Assembly (NCBI GenBank): GCA_004335835.1
Contig: RWJK01001753.1
Coordinates: forward strand, 100,268 to 164,267
Source: Scenedesmus sp. ARA3
Taxonomy: Eukaryota; Chlorophyta; Chlorophyceae; Sphaeropleales; Scenedesmaceae
Direction of reading: 5' to 3'
Length of the DNA: 64,000 nt
Shown here: positions 44,345-54,191 of the stretch, piece by piece
Numbering within the stretch: position 1 is the stretch's first letter
Layout of the letters: each line of letters starts with the position of its first letter
Program-made: the position numbers and the translations under genes
Notes under the pieces: generated by a model
Told to the model about the DNA's origin: nothing
The model's input: only the letters and a program-made list of their open reading frames with translations
The model's database searches: none

Positions 44345-47300
44345 GGAGGAGGTTGTCACGTAAAGCGCGATAAGCTTGCCCGCACCTAAAGGTGCCCAGG
44401 TCCTATGGTTGATTTCCAGCAGGTCCTCTTGAAGGCTGCCACACCAGCACAGGACTAGCACAGCACCAGCACAGCACTATCATCAACAATGCTTTTGAAC
44501 GCATCGCAAGGAACCCACCTTAAATGTGCCCAGGTCCCTGTTGTTGATGCCCAGCAGGTGGTGCTCCAGCCCCTCCAGCTGCAGCACACGCGCCAGCTCA
44601 GCCTCAGTGTGCACCTCGATCAGGCAGCACATGCCCAGCGCCTTGCACGCCTTCATGAAGTATGCCAGGTCCTTCAGCAGCAGCAGCAGCAGCAGCAGCA
44701 GTGGCAGCAGCAGCAGCGGCAGCACCAGCGACTCAACAAGCAGGTTTGGCTATGGCCCATGCCGTGATGAGTTGCTGCTTGCATGTGTGCAAGCGTAGCA
44801 GTGGCCAGTGCGGTCATCCCTGCTGCGCCATCTTGTTCAAGTAGCCTTGTGCCCAACAGCTGACTGGTCTAGACAAGCCAGATAGCAACCGGGCCATATG
44901 CAGTACAAGCAGCAGCCAGCGCTGCGCCCGGCTGCTGCGCAAGGCAGCTTCAGCGACACTGGGCTGCACTGCACCACCTGCGTTCAGGCGCGATGCTGGC
45001 AACAGCTGAACATCGCATGCCTGCAGCTGCCGACCCCACCACCACACGCCCCACACTCCCAGCCCACACACCTGGTTTGGCAGCACAGCAGCCGGACCCT
45101 CTCAACCCACAGCACCGCCTGCCACTAGGATGACAGATTATGTTCGCCTCAATCCCCACCCACGCACCTGGTTTGGCAGCACTGCCGCAATCAGCAGCAC
45201 CGCGTCCGCGCCGCTCACGCGCGCCTTGAATATCTGGTACGCCTCCACAATGAACTCCTTGCACAGCAGCGGGCAGCTGACCCCAGCCGCCTTGATCTTC
45301 GCCAGGTTGTCGAAACTGCCCTGGAAGAACTTCTCATCAGTGAGCACGGAGAGGCAGGCTGCACCGCCTGCCTCGTAGGCTGCTGCGATGCGCACTGGGT
45401 CAAAGTTGGGCTGGATGACACCCTTGCTGGGGGAGGCCTTCTTGACCTCCGCGATGAGCCCCGGCTTGCCTGCAGGCAGGGAGCGGCGTGAAGAATGTTA
45501 CTAGAGTCAACACTGAAGTGTGCGTCCTGGCACCATCTGATTTGGTGTGTGCAAAGCATGTAGGCAAGCTCAGCTGCAGGAGTGGCTAGACAGATGTCTG
45601 CAACTGCAATTGGGTATTGAAAGGCATGGGCGGCACAGCAGACTGCTGCACAGCTGCAGGCATCCAGTACTACTGCAGAGGGCTGATAGCCCAGCGGCAG
45701 GCTGCCAGACTGAAGCGTCTGCCAGCAGCAGCAGCTGTAATGACGCCACAGCAACGTCTAACTGGCCGCACCTGTCTCCTTTGCCTTTGCTAGGATGGCT
45801 GCCTTGAAGTCCCTGGCAGGCGGTGCCTGGCGGGCCAGCGCCTGCAGGGCAAAGCACAGGAGCGCAGCGCAAGCATCAGCCGCAGCACACCAGCACATCA
45901 CGCACACCAAGCATGCTCGCTGGTGACACAACGGTGCAAGCCTACAAGATTGCATAGCGCAGCTGCACCGGCAGGCGCACTCTCAATCCACCGGCTGCAT
46001 GCTGTGTTCTGCACAGCTTTGATTTCCTATGTGCTGTTTGTCAAGCGGCCTGAACCAGCACTGCAGCACCACTGAGACACTGCTGCGCTGGCTGCACTTT
46101 GCCAAAAGCACTGTATAGCCGCCCCATCCTGGAGCCTGCTGCTGCATGTGCCTGCAAGCTGCCTCTGCAGCCAGGCTGGCCCACCTGCGGCATGGGCAGC
46201 GGCTGTGCTGCTGCCCATTGTGCTGCCGCAAACCAACCCAACGCGCCTGCTGCACACACCAGACATCAGACTGGCTGCGCCACCTGCAGCATGGGCAGAG
46301 GCTGTGCTGCCGCCCATTGTGCTGCCCCAACCCAACCCAATGCTGCAGCTGCAGCCTGCTGCACACACCAGACACCAGCCTGGCTGCCCCACCTGCAGCT
46401 GTGGCAGCGGCTGTGCTGCTGCCCACTGCTGTCCCCCACAATCACACCGGTGGTTGCAGCTGCAGCCTTCTGCATTCGCCAATCATCTCAGCCTGTCACT
46501 TGTCGCACCGCGTACCTACAGCATGGCCAGCTGCTGCTTCTCCCTGAAAGACTCGATCTCTGCACTGCTGCTCCACACTATTGCATATGCCTGCAAGCTT
46601 CACCTCTGCAGCCTATCTCTGCAGCCTAGCCCCACCTGCAGCATGGGCAGCGGCTGCTTCTCCCGGAAGGACTCGATCTCCTTAGCCTTGTACCACACGA
46701 TCTCCTCCAGGATGTTGATTGGCTGGTTGATGTCTGGCAGGTTGCCCACCTTGTAGCCCATGGCAGGGCCACACCTGCAGCAGCAGCACAGCAGGTGTGT
46801 TCAGCAGCCAGCAGCATGCAGCTTGCAGATGCGACGATGACTCAACTGGTGTGGCAGCTGCGTCATGGGCATGTAGCCGCAGCCAGTAGGTGGCCAGCAG
46901 CATGCAGCATGTTGACTAGCTAGACTTGGCAGCTGCATCATGGCCACAGGGTCAGCAGCCTGCTGACATTTCCACATTTGCTTGCTCAAAGGCAGACGCT
47001 TTCTGCTGCACGCTGCTGCAGTTCAGGCAAGAGGTGCTGCTGTGCCGAGCCGTTCCTGCTGAGAGCCCAACTGCACGATGGCGCCTGTAGCAAGCAGCTG
47101 TTGGCCGTGCATGGCAGCACAAAGCTATGCAGCGTGCTGTGCATGTCGCCAGCTGCTGCTGCTGGTGCTGGTGCTGGTGCTGCTGCAGCTGCTGCTCTAC
47201 AGGGAGCACCAGCTGCTTACGGCTGTGTGTCCTTGCCAAGGGGCGGCCTCCTGCGGATAGACACCTCTCCAGACGCCTGCACACCAATGTATCAATTGGC

Positions 47301-47510
47301 CACATCAGGCACACTGAATCTCTCAAGTGCTGCTGCTGCAGCAGCACCTGCTGATGCAACACTTCAATCCTGGCCCAAACCCATTACCTCTGCTGCCTCC
47401 ACGGTTGCTCGCACTGTCACCGTTTGCCGGGAAACGGGCCTTGCTGCAGACTGTGCACGCTTGCACCGGGTGACTGGCAGCTGGCACCCCAGCTGGCTTG
47501 AGAGCTGCAT
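44070..47510 (-). CDS. IGPS: Indole-3-glycerol-phosphate synthase, plastid
   Basis: Seven minus-strand exons: 47388-47510, 47221-47276, 46636-46774, 45772-45841, 45168-45469, 44519-44671, 44070-44285; 352 residues. It converts carboxyphenylribulose phosphate to indole-3-glycerol phosphate in tryptophan synthesis. The first 35 residues are a transit peptide ([15 protein letters not shown] near its end). [10 protein letters not shown] and [18 protein letters not shown] match the plant IGPS N-terminal extension. The TIM barrel shows [15 protein letters not shown] (catalytic Lys), [24 protein letters not shown] (catalytic Lys/Glu), [30 protein letters not shown] and [11 protein letters not shown]. 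Residues expected for catalysis are present. An upstream in-frame ATG at 47549 is an alternative start. Three introns contain copies of exon ends. Confidence 0.97.
44286..44343 (-). repeat. (CTG)n array, on the sense strand, before the last IGPS acceptor
   Basis: On the minus strand a CTG array runs up to CTGCGTCAG and then the exon starting at 44285. A similar array (44672-44701) precedes the exon starting at 44671, whose acceptor is TGAAG. Confidence 0.88.
44386..44430 (-). repeat. Decayed copy of the IGPS exon end [10 protein letters not shown]
   Basis: The minus-strand reading [13 protein letters not shown] mirrors [13 protein letters not shown] of exon 44519-44671, about 130 bp downstream, followed by GTGCGG. 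Confidence 0.78.
45070..45094 (-). repeat. Copy of the IGPS exon end AAVLPNQ with donor
   Basis: Repeats the end of exon 45168-45469 about 100 bp downstream; the two Ala codons differ synonymously and a GTGTGTGG donor follows. Confidence 0.75.
46181..46586 (-). repeat. Four further copies of the IGPS exon 3 end (46181, 46276, 46389, 46514)
   Basis: The true exon ends at 46636 with EKQPLPMLQ and a GTGGG donor. Partial copies follow downstream on the minus strand at about 46514-46586 (longest: EIESFREKQ retained, but the last Gln codon is TAG), 46389-46412, 46276-46302 and 46181-46206. Spacing is roughly 100-125 bp. The flanks contain shared TGCTGCACACACCAGACA. Confidence 0.85.
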
Positions 47511-48143
47511 GCTGCTGTAGCACGGGCAATGACACCACCAATTGTGCAATTAGACGCCCGATGCGACCCTTACAACGACAATTCAACAACAAACACTGCT
47601 AACACGGGTTGTCCGTCCTGCAGGAAAGCAAGGACGCTCAGCAAGTGTGGTGGGCGTCCTGTCGAATGGAGGAAGCAACCAAACACGAAACGCAAGGTCG
47701 GGGGTAATGTTTTGAACCCGTTCTCTGTTGTAACCATTCGTCACAATTGTTACAGGAGTTTCGTGGGTCGGATCAAAAGTTGCAACTTGCTGTGAACAGG
47801 AGGAGAGCTTCAGATGTACACCAACCAGGACAGGTAACCAAGTTTGGCATCTGTTGAACGCCGAGTTAGCGGCAACTACTGCAGTCTTGCTGCTGCCAGT
47901 GTGCTGCTGCTGCCACTGCTGCCGCAGCGTGCTGCTGCCACCCTCATCCTTCTGCAGCTGGTGGAGAGGCCAGGTACAAAATGCAATAGACAGTTGCTAA
48001 CGGTTGTTTGGTTGTACGGAACGTTTTTTACCTGGACAGCCTGTCCAGCCGCAGTATGCTTGCTGCAGCAGCCAGCATGAACTCTGGCCTGAAGCTGCCG
48101 CCGTGGCCATCTTTGCTGCAGACTCAGGCCACTGCTGCCCGAA
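47511..48143. promoter_or_regulatory. Divergent promoter region (IGPS / NSUN-like gene)
   Basis: Head-to-head gap of about 630 bp. It includes a less GC-rich block (47.7-47.8 kb) and sequence that could belong to a 5' UTR or a further 5' exon of the NSUN-like gene. No defined motif was identified. Confidence 0.45.
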
Positions 48144-50357
48144 ATGAAGTATTCACGCCGGAAGGATGGAGCTGGAAGGGGTCTAGGCCACCTTGGCAAA
48201 GCAGCTGACAACAGTGCCGAGGTGAGCAGGCATGCTGCTGCCACAGCAGCCGTGTCCCTGGCATGCAAGGCTGCTTACGCGGCTGGTTCATGTACGGCAG
48301 CATGTTGGAGCTGAGCAGGAGTTTCCAACCTTCAGCTGCATAGAATTGCCATCCTCTACGTGACAGCAGCGTGTGATGCTTGACTGAACATCAGCAAATC
48401 AGCTGGGTTGCTGATCATGCGTAGAATCCTTTCTGCCTGCTGCCTCACAGTCACCTTGCAAGGCTTTCTTCATCTAGTACTTGTGCTTCTGCTGCAGTTC
48501 CACGGGCTCTTCTCAGCGCAGTTCCTGCAGCGCTACGCGGAGCTGTTTGAGGCGCTGGCGCAGCCTGTGCAGCATGTGGCGCTGCTGAACAGCCTCACGG
48601 ATGTGAACGACTGCGATGAGATGGGCCTGGAAAGCTTCTACAGGCACGGAACCATCAGCTGCCTCAGGTGCGGCTTTTGATAGTTGTAACTGGTAACTTT
48701 GATCATTTGAATGGTTTCCAAGGGTTGCTGCTCAGCTTGCTTACACGTCAAGCCTCAGCCGTTCCAGAGTATTACAGCAGTTTTCCATCAAATGATCTGC
48801 CTGCTGTGTGTGTGCAGGCATCCGCAGCCACCAGATTCATACCCGCCCCCGCCAGACTGCCCCTACACGCAGCTGCGGCAGTTCTACTGGATGGACTTCG
48901 CGTCAGTGCTGCCGCCGCTGCTGCTGGCGCCCCAGCCGCACCATGCTGTGCTTGAGATGTGCGCCGCACCTGGCGGCATGTCTCTGGTATTAGCACAGCA
49001 GCTGCTGAAAGGCGTGCCGGCGCAGCAGCCCCAGCAGAGCAGTGCTGGGGCGGTAGGCCTCAGCACCGGCTTGCTGGAGCAGCTAGCATTGCAAGAGCAG
49101 CAGCAGCAGCAACCCCTGCAGGACCAGGATCACGAACAGCCAGAGCAGCAGCCGGAGCTGGAGCAGGAGCGACTGGTAGAGGCACCGCAGCTTGACAGCG
49201 TACAGCAACCAACTGAGGTGCATGTAGCTGGTAGCTCCACAAGTGAGCAGCAGCAGCAGCAGCAGGCGCCAGCTGCAGATGCAGAAGACAGACCCAGCAG
49301 CAGTGATGCAGGAAGCGACGGCGAGGATGACGCAGCAACAGGCAGCACGCCAAGCTCTGCTGGCTATGCCAGCGGCGCGCAGCAGCCGGGCAGGCTCGTG
49401 TGCAATGAGATGGACCCCAACCGCAGGCAGCGGCTATCTGCTGTGCTGGCTGCATACCTGCCAGGCAGCTTGCGGCGCAGGGTGCGTTGCACAGGGCAGG
49501 ATGCAGCCAAGCACTGGGCCACATTTGAGGCGGGCATGTATGACAGGGTGCTGCTGGACGCGCCTTGCTCTTCGGAGCGGCATGTGGTGCAGCAGGCGGT
49601 GCAGGCTGGTGGGGTTGTGCCGGCCAGCAGCTGGAGCAAGGAGCGCTGCCAGCAGCTGGCAGCGCAGCAGCTCAAGGTGAGCATCTAGCTGTGCAACGAT
49701 GCTTAGCATCGCTGGCCTCTGCTGTTGACAGAGAGCTGACATGAGTTTGCAGTGTACGTGTAAGCAGTGGACCTAAGCTGGCGTGTTGTGTTTACATGCT
49801 GGCTGTGGGCATGTGCAGTTATGTGAGACTCCTCGTCTGCTGCTGTGCTGCATGCCAGCATGCTGTGCTGCCAGAGCATGGTCCTTCAAGTCGAAACGCA
49901 GCGTGCCGCTGTACAAATCCTGCAAGTGCCTACCATGCATAATCAGCATCCAGCTTGTGTCAACTGCCAGCTTCATGCTTTCACTTCACAGCCAGAAGTC
50001 GCTGATCCGGCTAGCACCACCCCTTGTACTGATGCCTGCTCTTTGCGCTGTGCTGCATGCCTGCAGATGCTGCTGGGCGGGCTGCGTGCTCTGAAGCCTG
50101 GAGGCAGGCTGGTATACTGCACCAGCAGCTTAGCAGAGGTGGAGAACGATGCAGTGGTGCATAAGGCGCTGCAGCAGCAGCAGCAGCAGCAGCAGCAGGG
50201 TGGCGAGGTGCGGGTGGTGGCAGTGGATGAGTGGGGCCTAGAGGGGGTAGAGGAGCTGTCAGGAGGGCAGCGCACAAAGTACGGTCTGCTGTGCCTGCCT
50301 GATAAGCAGGGCTGGGGCCCGCTGTACGTTGCGCTGCTGGAGAAGACCAGTGGTTGA
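48144..50357 (+). CDS. NSUN3/NSUN4-type RNA (cytosine-5) methyltransferase with altered motifs
   Basis: Exons 48144-48221 (tentative first exon, MKYSRRKDGAGRG), 48498-48667, 48818-49676, 50067-50357; about 465 residues. RYAELFEALAQPVQHVALLN and LRQFYWMDFASVLPPLLL match the N-terminal part of NSUN3/4. The SAM-binding motif I is EMCAAPGGMSLVLA, motif IV is LLDAPCSSERH and motif VI region is KPGGRLVYCTSSL. Family members carry K after APGG and a catalytic Cys in a TC-S motif VI; here these are Met and Ser, with a Cys two residues earlier. A Gln/Glu-rich insert of about 110 residues sits between motif I and RLVCNEMDPNRRQRL, and a second poly-Gln follows motif VI. NSUN3/4 modify mitochondrial tRNA or rRNA. 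Start is the least certain part. Confidence 0.9.
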
Positions 50358-50382
50358 GCAGCAATAATGGTTGGGCTCTTCC

Positions 50383-50388
50383 TGTAAC
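50383..50388 (+). promoter_or_regulatory. Probable TGTAA poly(A) signal of the NSUN-like gene
   Basis: TGTAAC lies about 26 bp after the stop codon, implying a very short 3' UTR. Confidence 0.5.
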
Positions 50389-51479
50389 AAGCATTACAAC
50401 GTGCAAGTCATATGTTTCAGTGGAACTACTTCACTTGAAGTGGCTGCAATGAGCTTGCGGCTGCTCCTTTTGTGCCAAGTCCTCCTGCATGCAGCCATTG
50501 TGCTGGACCAGCAGTGCCTGGGCACGTGCCCTATCAGGCAGTGCAGGCCTGCTAGAAGTTTACATACACAGTCCCTGCTCATGATCGACTTGATGGTGGT
50601 TACCATAGTGCCAACATGATAGTAGGCAACCACGCGGGTACCACATTCGAGCCAGAAAGAGCGCTGTCACAGAGCGCTGGCAACGCTGAGCACGCCAGAG
50701 ATGATAACAGTTGCCAGCCTGTGGTGGCATGCATGCATGTGGCGCGCACCTTTGTATCCAACTGCTTTGCCATGTATACGTGGCACATGTATGTGTGCAA
50801 CACACGTCGAGACCTTGTGATTGCGTGTTGCCAAGCTAGCTGCAGCAAATCCCCCGGCCACGCATGCGTGGCATGCGCATGCACGGCGTCACCTAGTCTA
50901 TCAGCAGCGCCACACCCACACGCCACCCTGCTTGCATGCTTCCGAATGTAACCGCTGTCATATCACTGTATTATCACCCACGCATAATGACAAGTGATGC
51001 TGACCACCTGACAGCAGGCCCGGTTGCTGCTGATGCTTTTGAAAACATATCATATGCATGCATCGATGCTGAAGGATGTGACTAATCAACACGACATGCA
51101 TGTCAGTCATATGACTCATCAAACGTCTACCGCTGCGGCAGCAGGGGCTGCTCAAAGCCATTCGCGCCCCTCTTCTTGCAGAGGGATGGCTGCCGCGCAC
51201 AGGAATCTCAGTGCAGTTGCAAGACTACAAGCGCCGCATGAAAGTATGCAGGCTCCAGTCCCATGGTGTTGCATCAGCGGCGCAGCAGGCCTGCCAGCTT
51301 CTACCCTTGGCAGTCGGCTCTACATCGGCCCTCCTGTGCTAGCCATCCTCCATCTGTTGAACCCTGTGCTGAGCACATCATATGCAGAAAGATCTCTTCA
51401 AGTCACGCTGAGCACTTCAGATGTGCATGCCATGTGCCATAACAGTTCCTATCCTGACCAGCCTGAGTTCACCTTGCTC
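50389..51479. other. Convergent intergenic region, no gene seen
   Basis: Only short frames on both strands. It lies between the NSUN-like stop and the stop of the minus-strand FkbM-like gene. Confidence 0.5.
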
Positions 51480-53260
51480 CTAGCTAGTACCTGCAAGCCT
51501 CAGGCTGACGCCCTTTACTGCCACTGACGGGAAGGGAATCGCCTTGCTGTTGAGGAATGTCTCATCGTCCAGGTCCTGCACCTGCACTCGGCAGGGTGGG
51601 TTTGCCTTGCGCATCGTGGCAAAGGCCTGCTGCATGTGCGGCATAGTCAAGTTCACGCCGTCTGCGTTTCTGAAAGACTCGCCGTGCACCTCCAGGAACA
51701 GCACACTGATGTCGCACAGGCCCCCTGACAGCAGCAGCGCAGGGAACAGCGCATACTCCTCCCCTTCCACATCCAGCTTCATCACCACTGGCGGCAGGCG
51801 GCCTGGCAGCAGCAGCAGCCAGCAGCAGGAGCAAGTCACATGAGCCATGCAGCAGCATGCCACCAAGCAAGCCAAAGCAGGAGCATTTCACCTGAGCCAT
51901 GCAATAAGCTGAGCTATGAACACGCACTGTGCAATGCTGCTATCTGTATTGCTGGTGACAAATAACACGCCATATCACTGCCGGGAGCTGCTTGCAGGAT
52001 GAAGAGTCTTTTACATATGTACGACTGTGATCGGTCCCTGGCACCGCACCAGCAGGGCAGCTGAAGTTGTGGCATGACTCTTGATGCTGTCTGACGCACG
52101 GCAGCAGCAACAGCAACACTATCACGTGTGCTAAGGGCGAAGTCAATCCTCAAATCAACTGGTACATCGCTAAGGCTGTGCACATGTGCAGGCACACGCA
52201 TGCTGTGCAGGGCACATGCACACAACACCCACCTGTGGCCGCAAGCTCCTGCTGCAGGATGGGCCGTACAATGCCTGCCGCAAACGCAGGCAGGTTGAGC
52301 AACTGTACATGTGCCTCCACCTTGGCCCCGCTGCTGCCGTTGTTCTTCTGCCAGCCGCCCTTGGTGAGTGATGCTCCCCACTCCACTGGGCTGCCAGAGT
52401 CTAGGAAGAAGCTGGCTGTACCGTTGCGGATGGAAGCTGCAACTTCAGTTAGGATCAAAGCCTGGTAGACGCGCTGCTGGAAGAAGCCATGACTGTGTTC
52501 AAGTACGGTGTGTGGTGGGGGTTGGCTTCTACGCCAAGGGCGCACACACCGGATCGCTGCTTGCTGAATGCCTTGTCAAAAATTGGCAGGACAGGGGCGC
52601 CTGGGAATTGCTCCGGGTTGTAGAGCTTGCGCAGCTGCACTCCTAAGTTTGTGCCAACGTCGAGGTAGATGCCTTGAGAGCAGTTCCTCCATATGGTCGG
52701 CAGCTCACACAGCTGCCTCCTGCTTCCTGCTTCACTGCCAGCCGCAACACGGCGGGGCAGCCCTGCACTGCATGGCTGCGCCCAGGGTGACCTGGACCAA
52801 GCAGCACGGCTGAGTACTGTGTAGTTACTGCCTGCTGAGCGGAATATTTTGAGTCTGGCAATGATGGTGTGGGAATCGTGGCTGACCATCTGCTGTGCCA
52901 CGCCCAGGGTGTATCCTGCAAGCAGGGCTGCTGCTGCCACCAGTGTCAGAAGGACCCAAACCGACACAGGCCTCCCTGCAGCGCATAGATAACACGTTTA
53001 ATGAAAAGAGATACGCGTCGGAATCCCCGAGCTGTTACTGGGTTGGCATGCAGGTGGAAGGTTCAGTTCCAGGACGTGCTGATGCCAGTTGCTACACGCG
53101 CACCTGACGCTGTCTTCGTACGTTCAATTTTGAGGTGCCATCTGCAACAGGCTGATAGCCCATCATGAACTCGGGGGAACGTGGAAAAGATATGATGTTT
53201 GAACGACAGCAGCAACTGACAGCCTTCGGCAGCGTACAGGGACGGCACCGCCTTGTTCAC
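51480..53260 (-). CDS. Membrane-anchored FkbM-family methyltransferase, frameshifted
   Basis: Minus-strand exons 53104-53260 (tentative), 52233-52975, 51480-51802. The N-terminus has one hydrophobic helix (VSVWVLLTLVAAAALLAGYT), suggesting a type II Golgi/ER membrane protein. The SAM-binding start GIYLDVGTNLG and ALGVEANPHH, then VAASIRNGTASFFLD and VVMKLDVEGEEYALFPALLL, are FkbM (Methyltransf_21) hallmarks; FkbM enzymes O-methylate sugars or small molecules. The middle exon changes frame near 52498-52506, between NPHHTPYL and EHSHGFFQQ: one base is missing, and adding it would also make the exon length fit the next splice phase. So this is a sequencing error, a polymorphism or a recent pseudogene. 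The helix has no ATG just before it, which is why an upstream exon was sought. Confidence 0.77.
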
Positions 53261-54191
53261 ATGATGTACAGCTGTGTAGATGGAGTCTCACATCGAGTGC
53301 GTAAATGCTTCGGTCTGTCGGCCCCAAATTTGTAACAAACGTTACATTGGACTTTTGAATATGTCACGCCTCTTGACTGAAAGAAGGTTCCAACAACAAG
53401 GCGAAAGCAACGTATGCCACATCCATACGTCTGAACAAACTACTGGAAATTCTATCTCACCGCAGATCTAGGTAATATTCAATGTATCAAGCCGACGCTC
53501 CTGCGTAAGGCTCAACAGGATGTACGGAAATAATCTGCAACTTAAAAATATTGTACTGGCTACACGCTCTTAGTCTATTAGATGAACGGCTATGCAAGGC
53601 TTTGCGTCCCAGGAGCATGGGCTGCAGGCACATTTTTGTTACACGACAGGCACACTCACGGCGGTTTCGTGCATGTAGTGCATGCACATACTATGATAGC
53701 ACAAAAACATGCAACATGGTATGTGTGGTGTCACTCCCAGGTAGAGTCACACGCTGCCAATCCCTCTTGCTTGACCATAAGCGACCACGTCACACGCCTG
53801 GTCGGCAACACACAAACCAGTGGTATGGCTGCATTGGCTAGCCACCGCCGCCAGCACCAACAATGATGGACCTGCTCCTCACACGGGTGAGCATCATGCG
53901 ATGAATGGCCAGCACCGTCCCATGGCGAGCCTTCAATCAACAGCATGCTCTGCTGCTGGGCTGTTTCCTGCCTTCAAGTGCGTCTCTCAGCACCCATTAC
54001 TGCATGGGGAGTGGTGGCACTGGCATGCCATCTTGCAGCATACACCGCTGATGATTCTCACAATGTGCAAGCAGTTGCACGCTCAACAGACAGCTCATTG
54101 TGTATGACTAGCCAGTAAGAAGTCACTCCCCCTGCTAACAAAAACCACGACAGGTGTCCAAGCTCAACGTGGTATCGCAAGCGAATCTGCT
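53261..54191. other. No gene seen
   Basis: Lies between the 5' side of the FkbM-like gene and the 3' end of the RAD18-like gene, both minus strand. Composition is more AT-rich around 53.28-53.6 kb, as expected of a promoter. Confidence 0.45.

Noticed and set aside
46181..46586. Regularly spaced repeats considered as a CRISPR array
   Set aside because: Repeats decay, are unevenly spaced and match the adjoining IGPS exon end; this is an intron of a eukaryotic gene.
46148..46756. 202-residue plus-strand frame
   Set aside because: Antisense to the IGPS intron that holds the repeated exon ends; the frame is kept open by the repeat itself.
52233..52967. A 14-bp intron to explain the frame change in the FkbM-like gene
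   Set aside because: Far too short to be spliced; a one-base loss explains both frame and exon phase.
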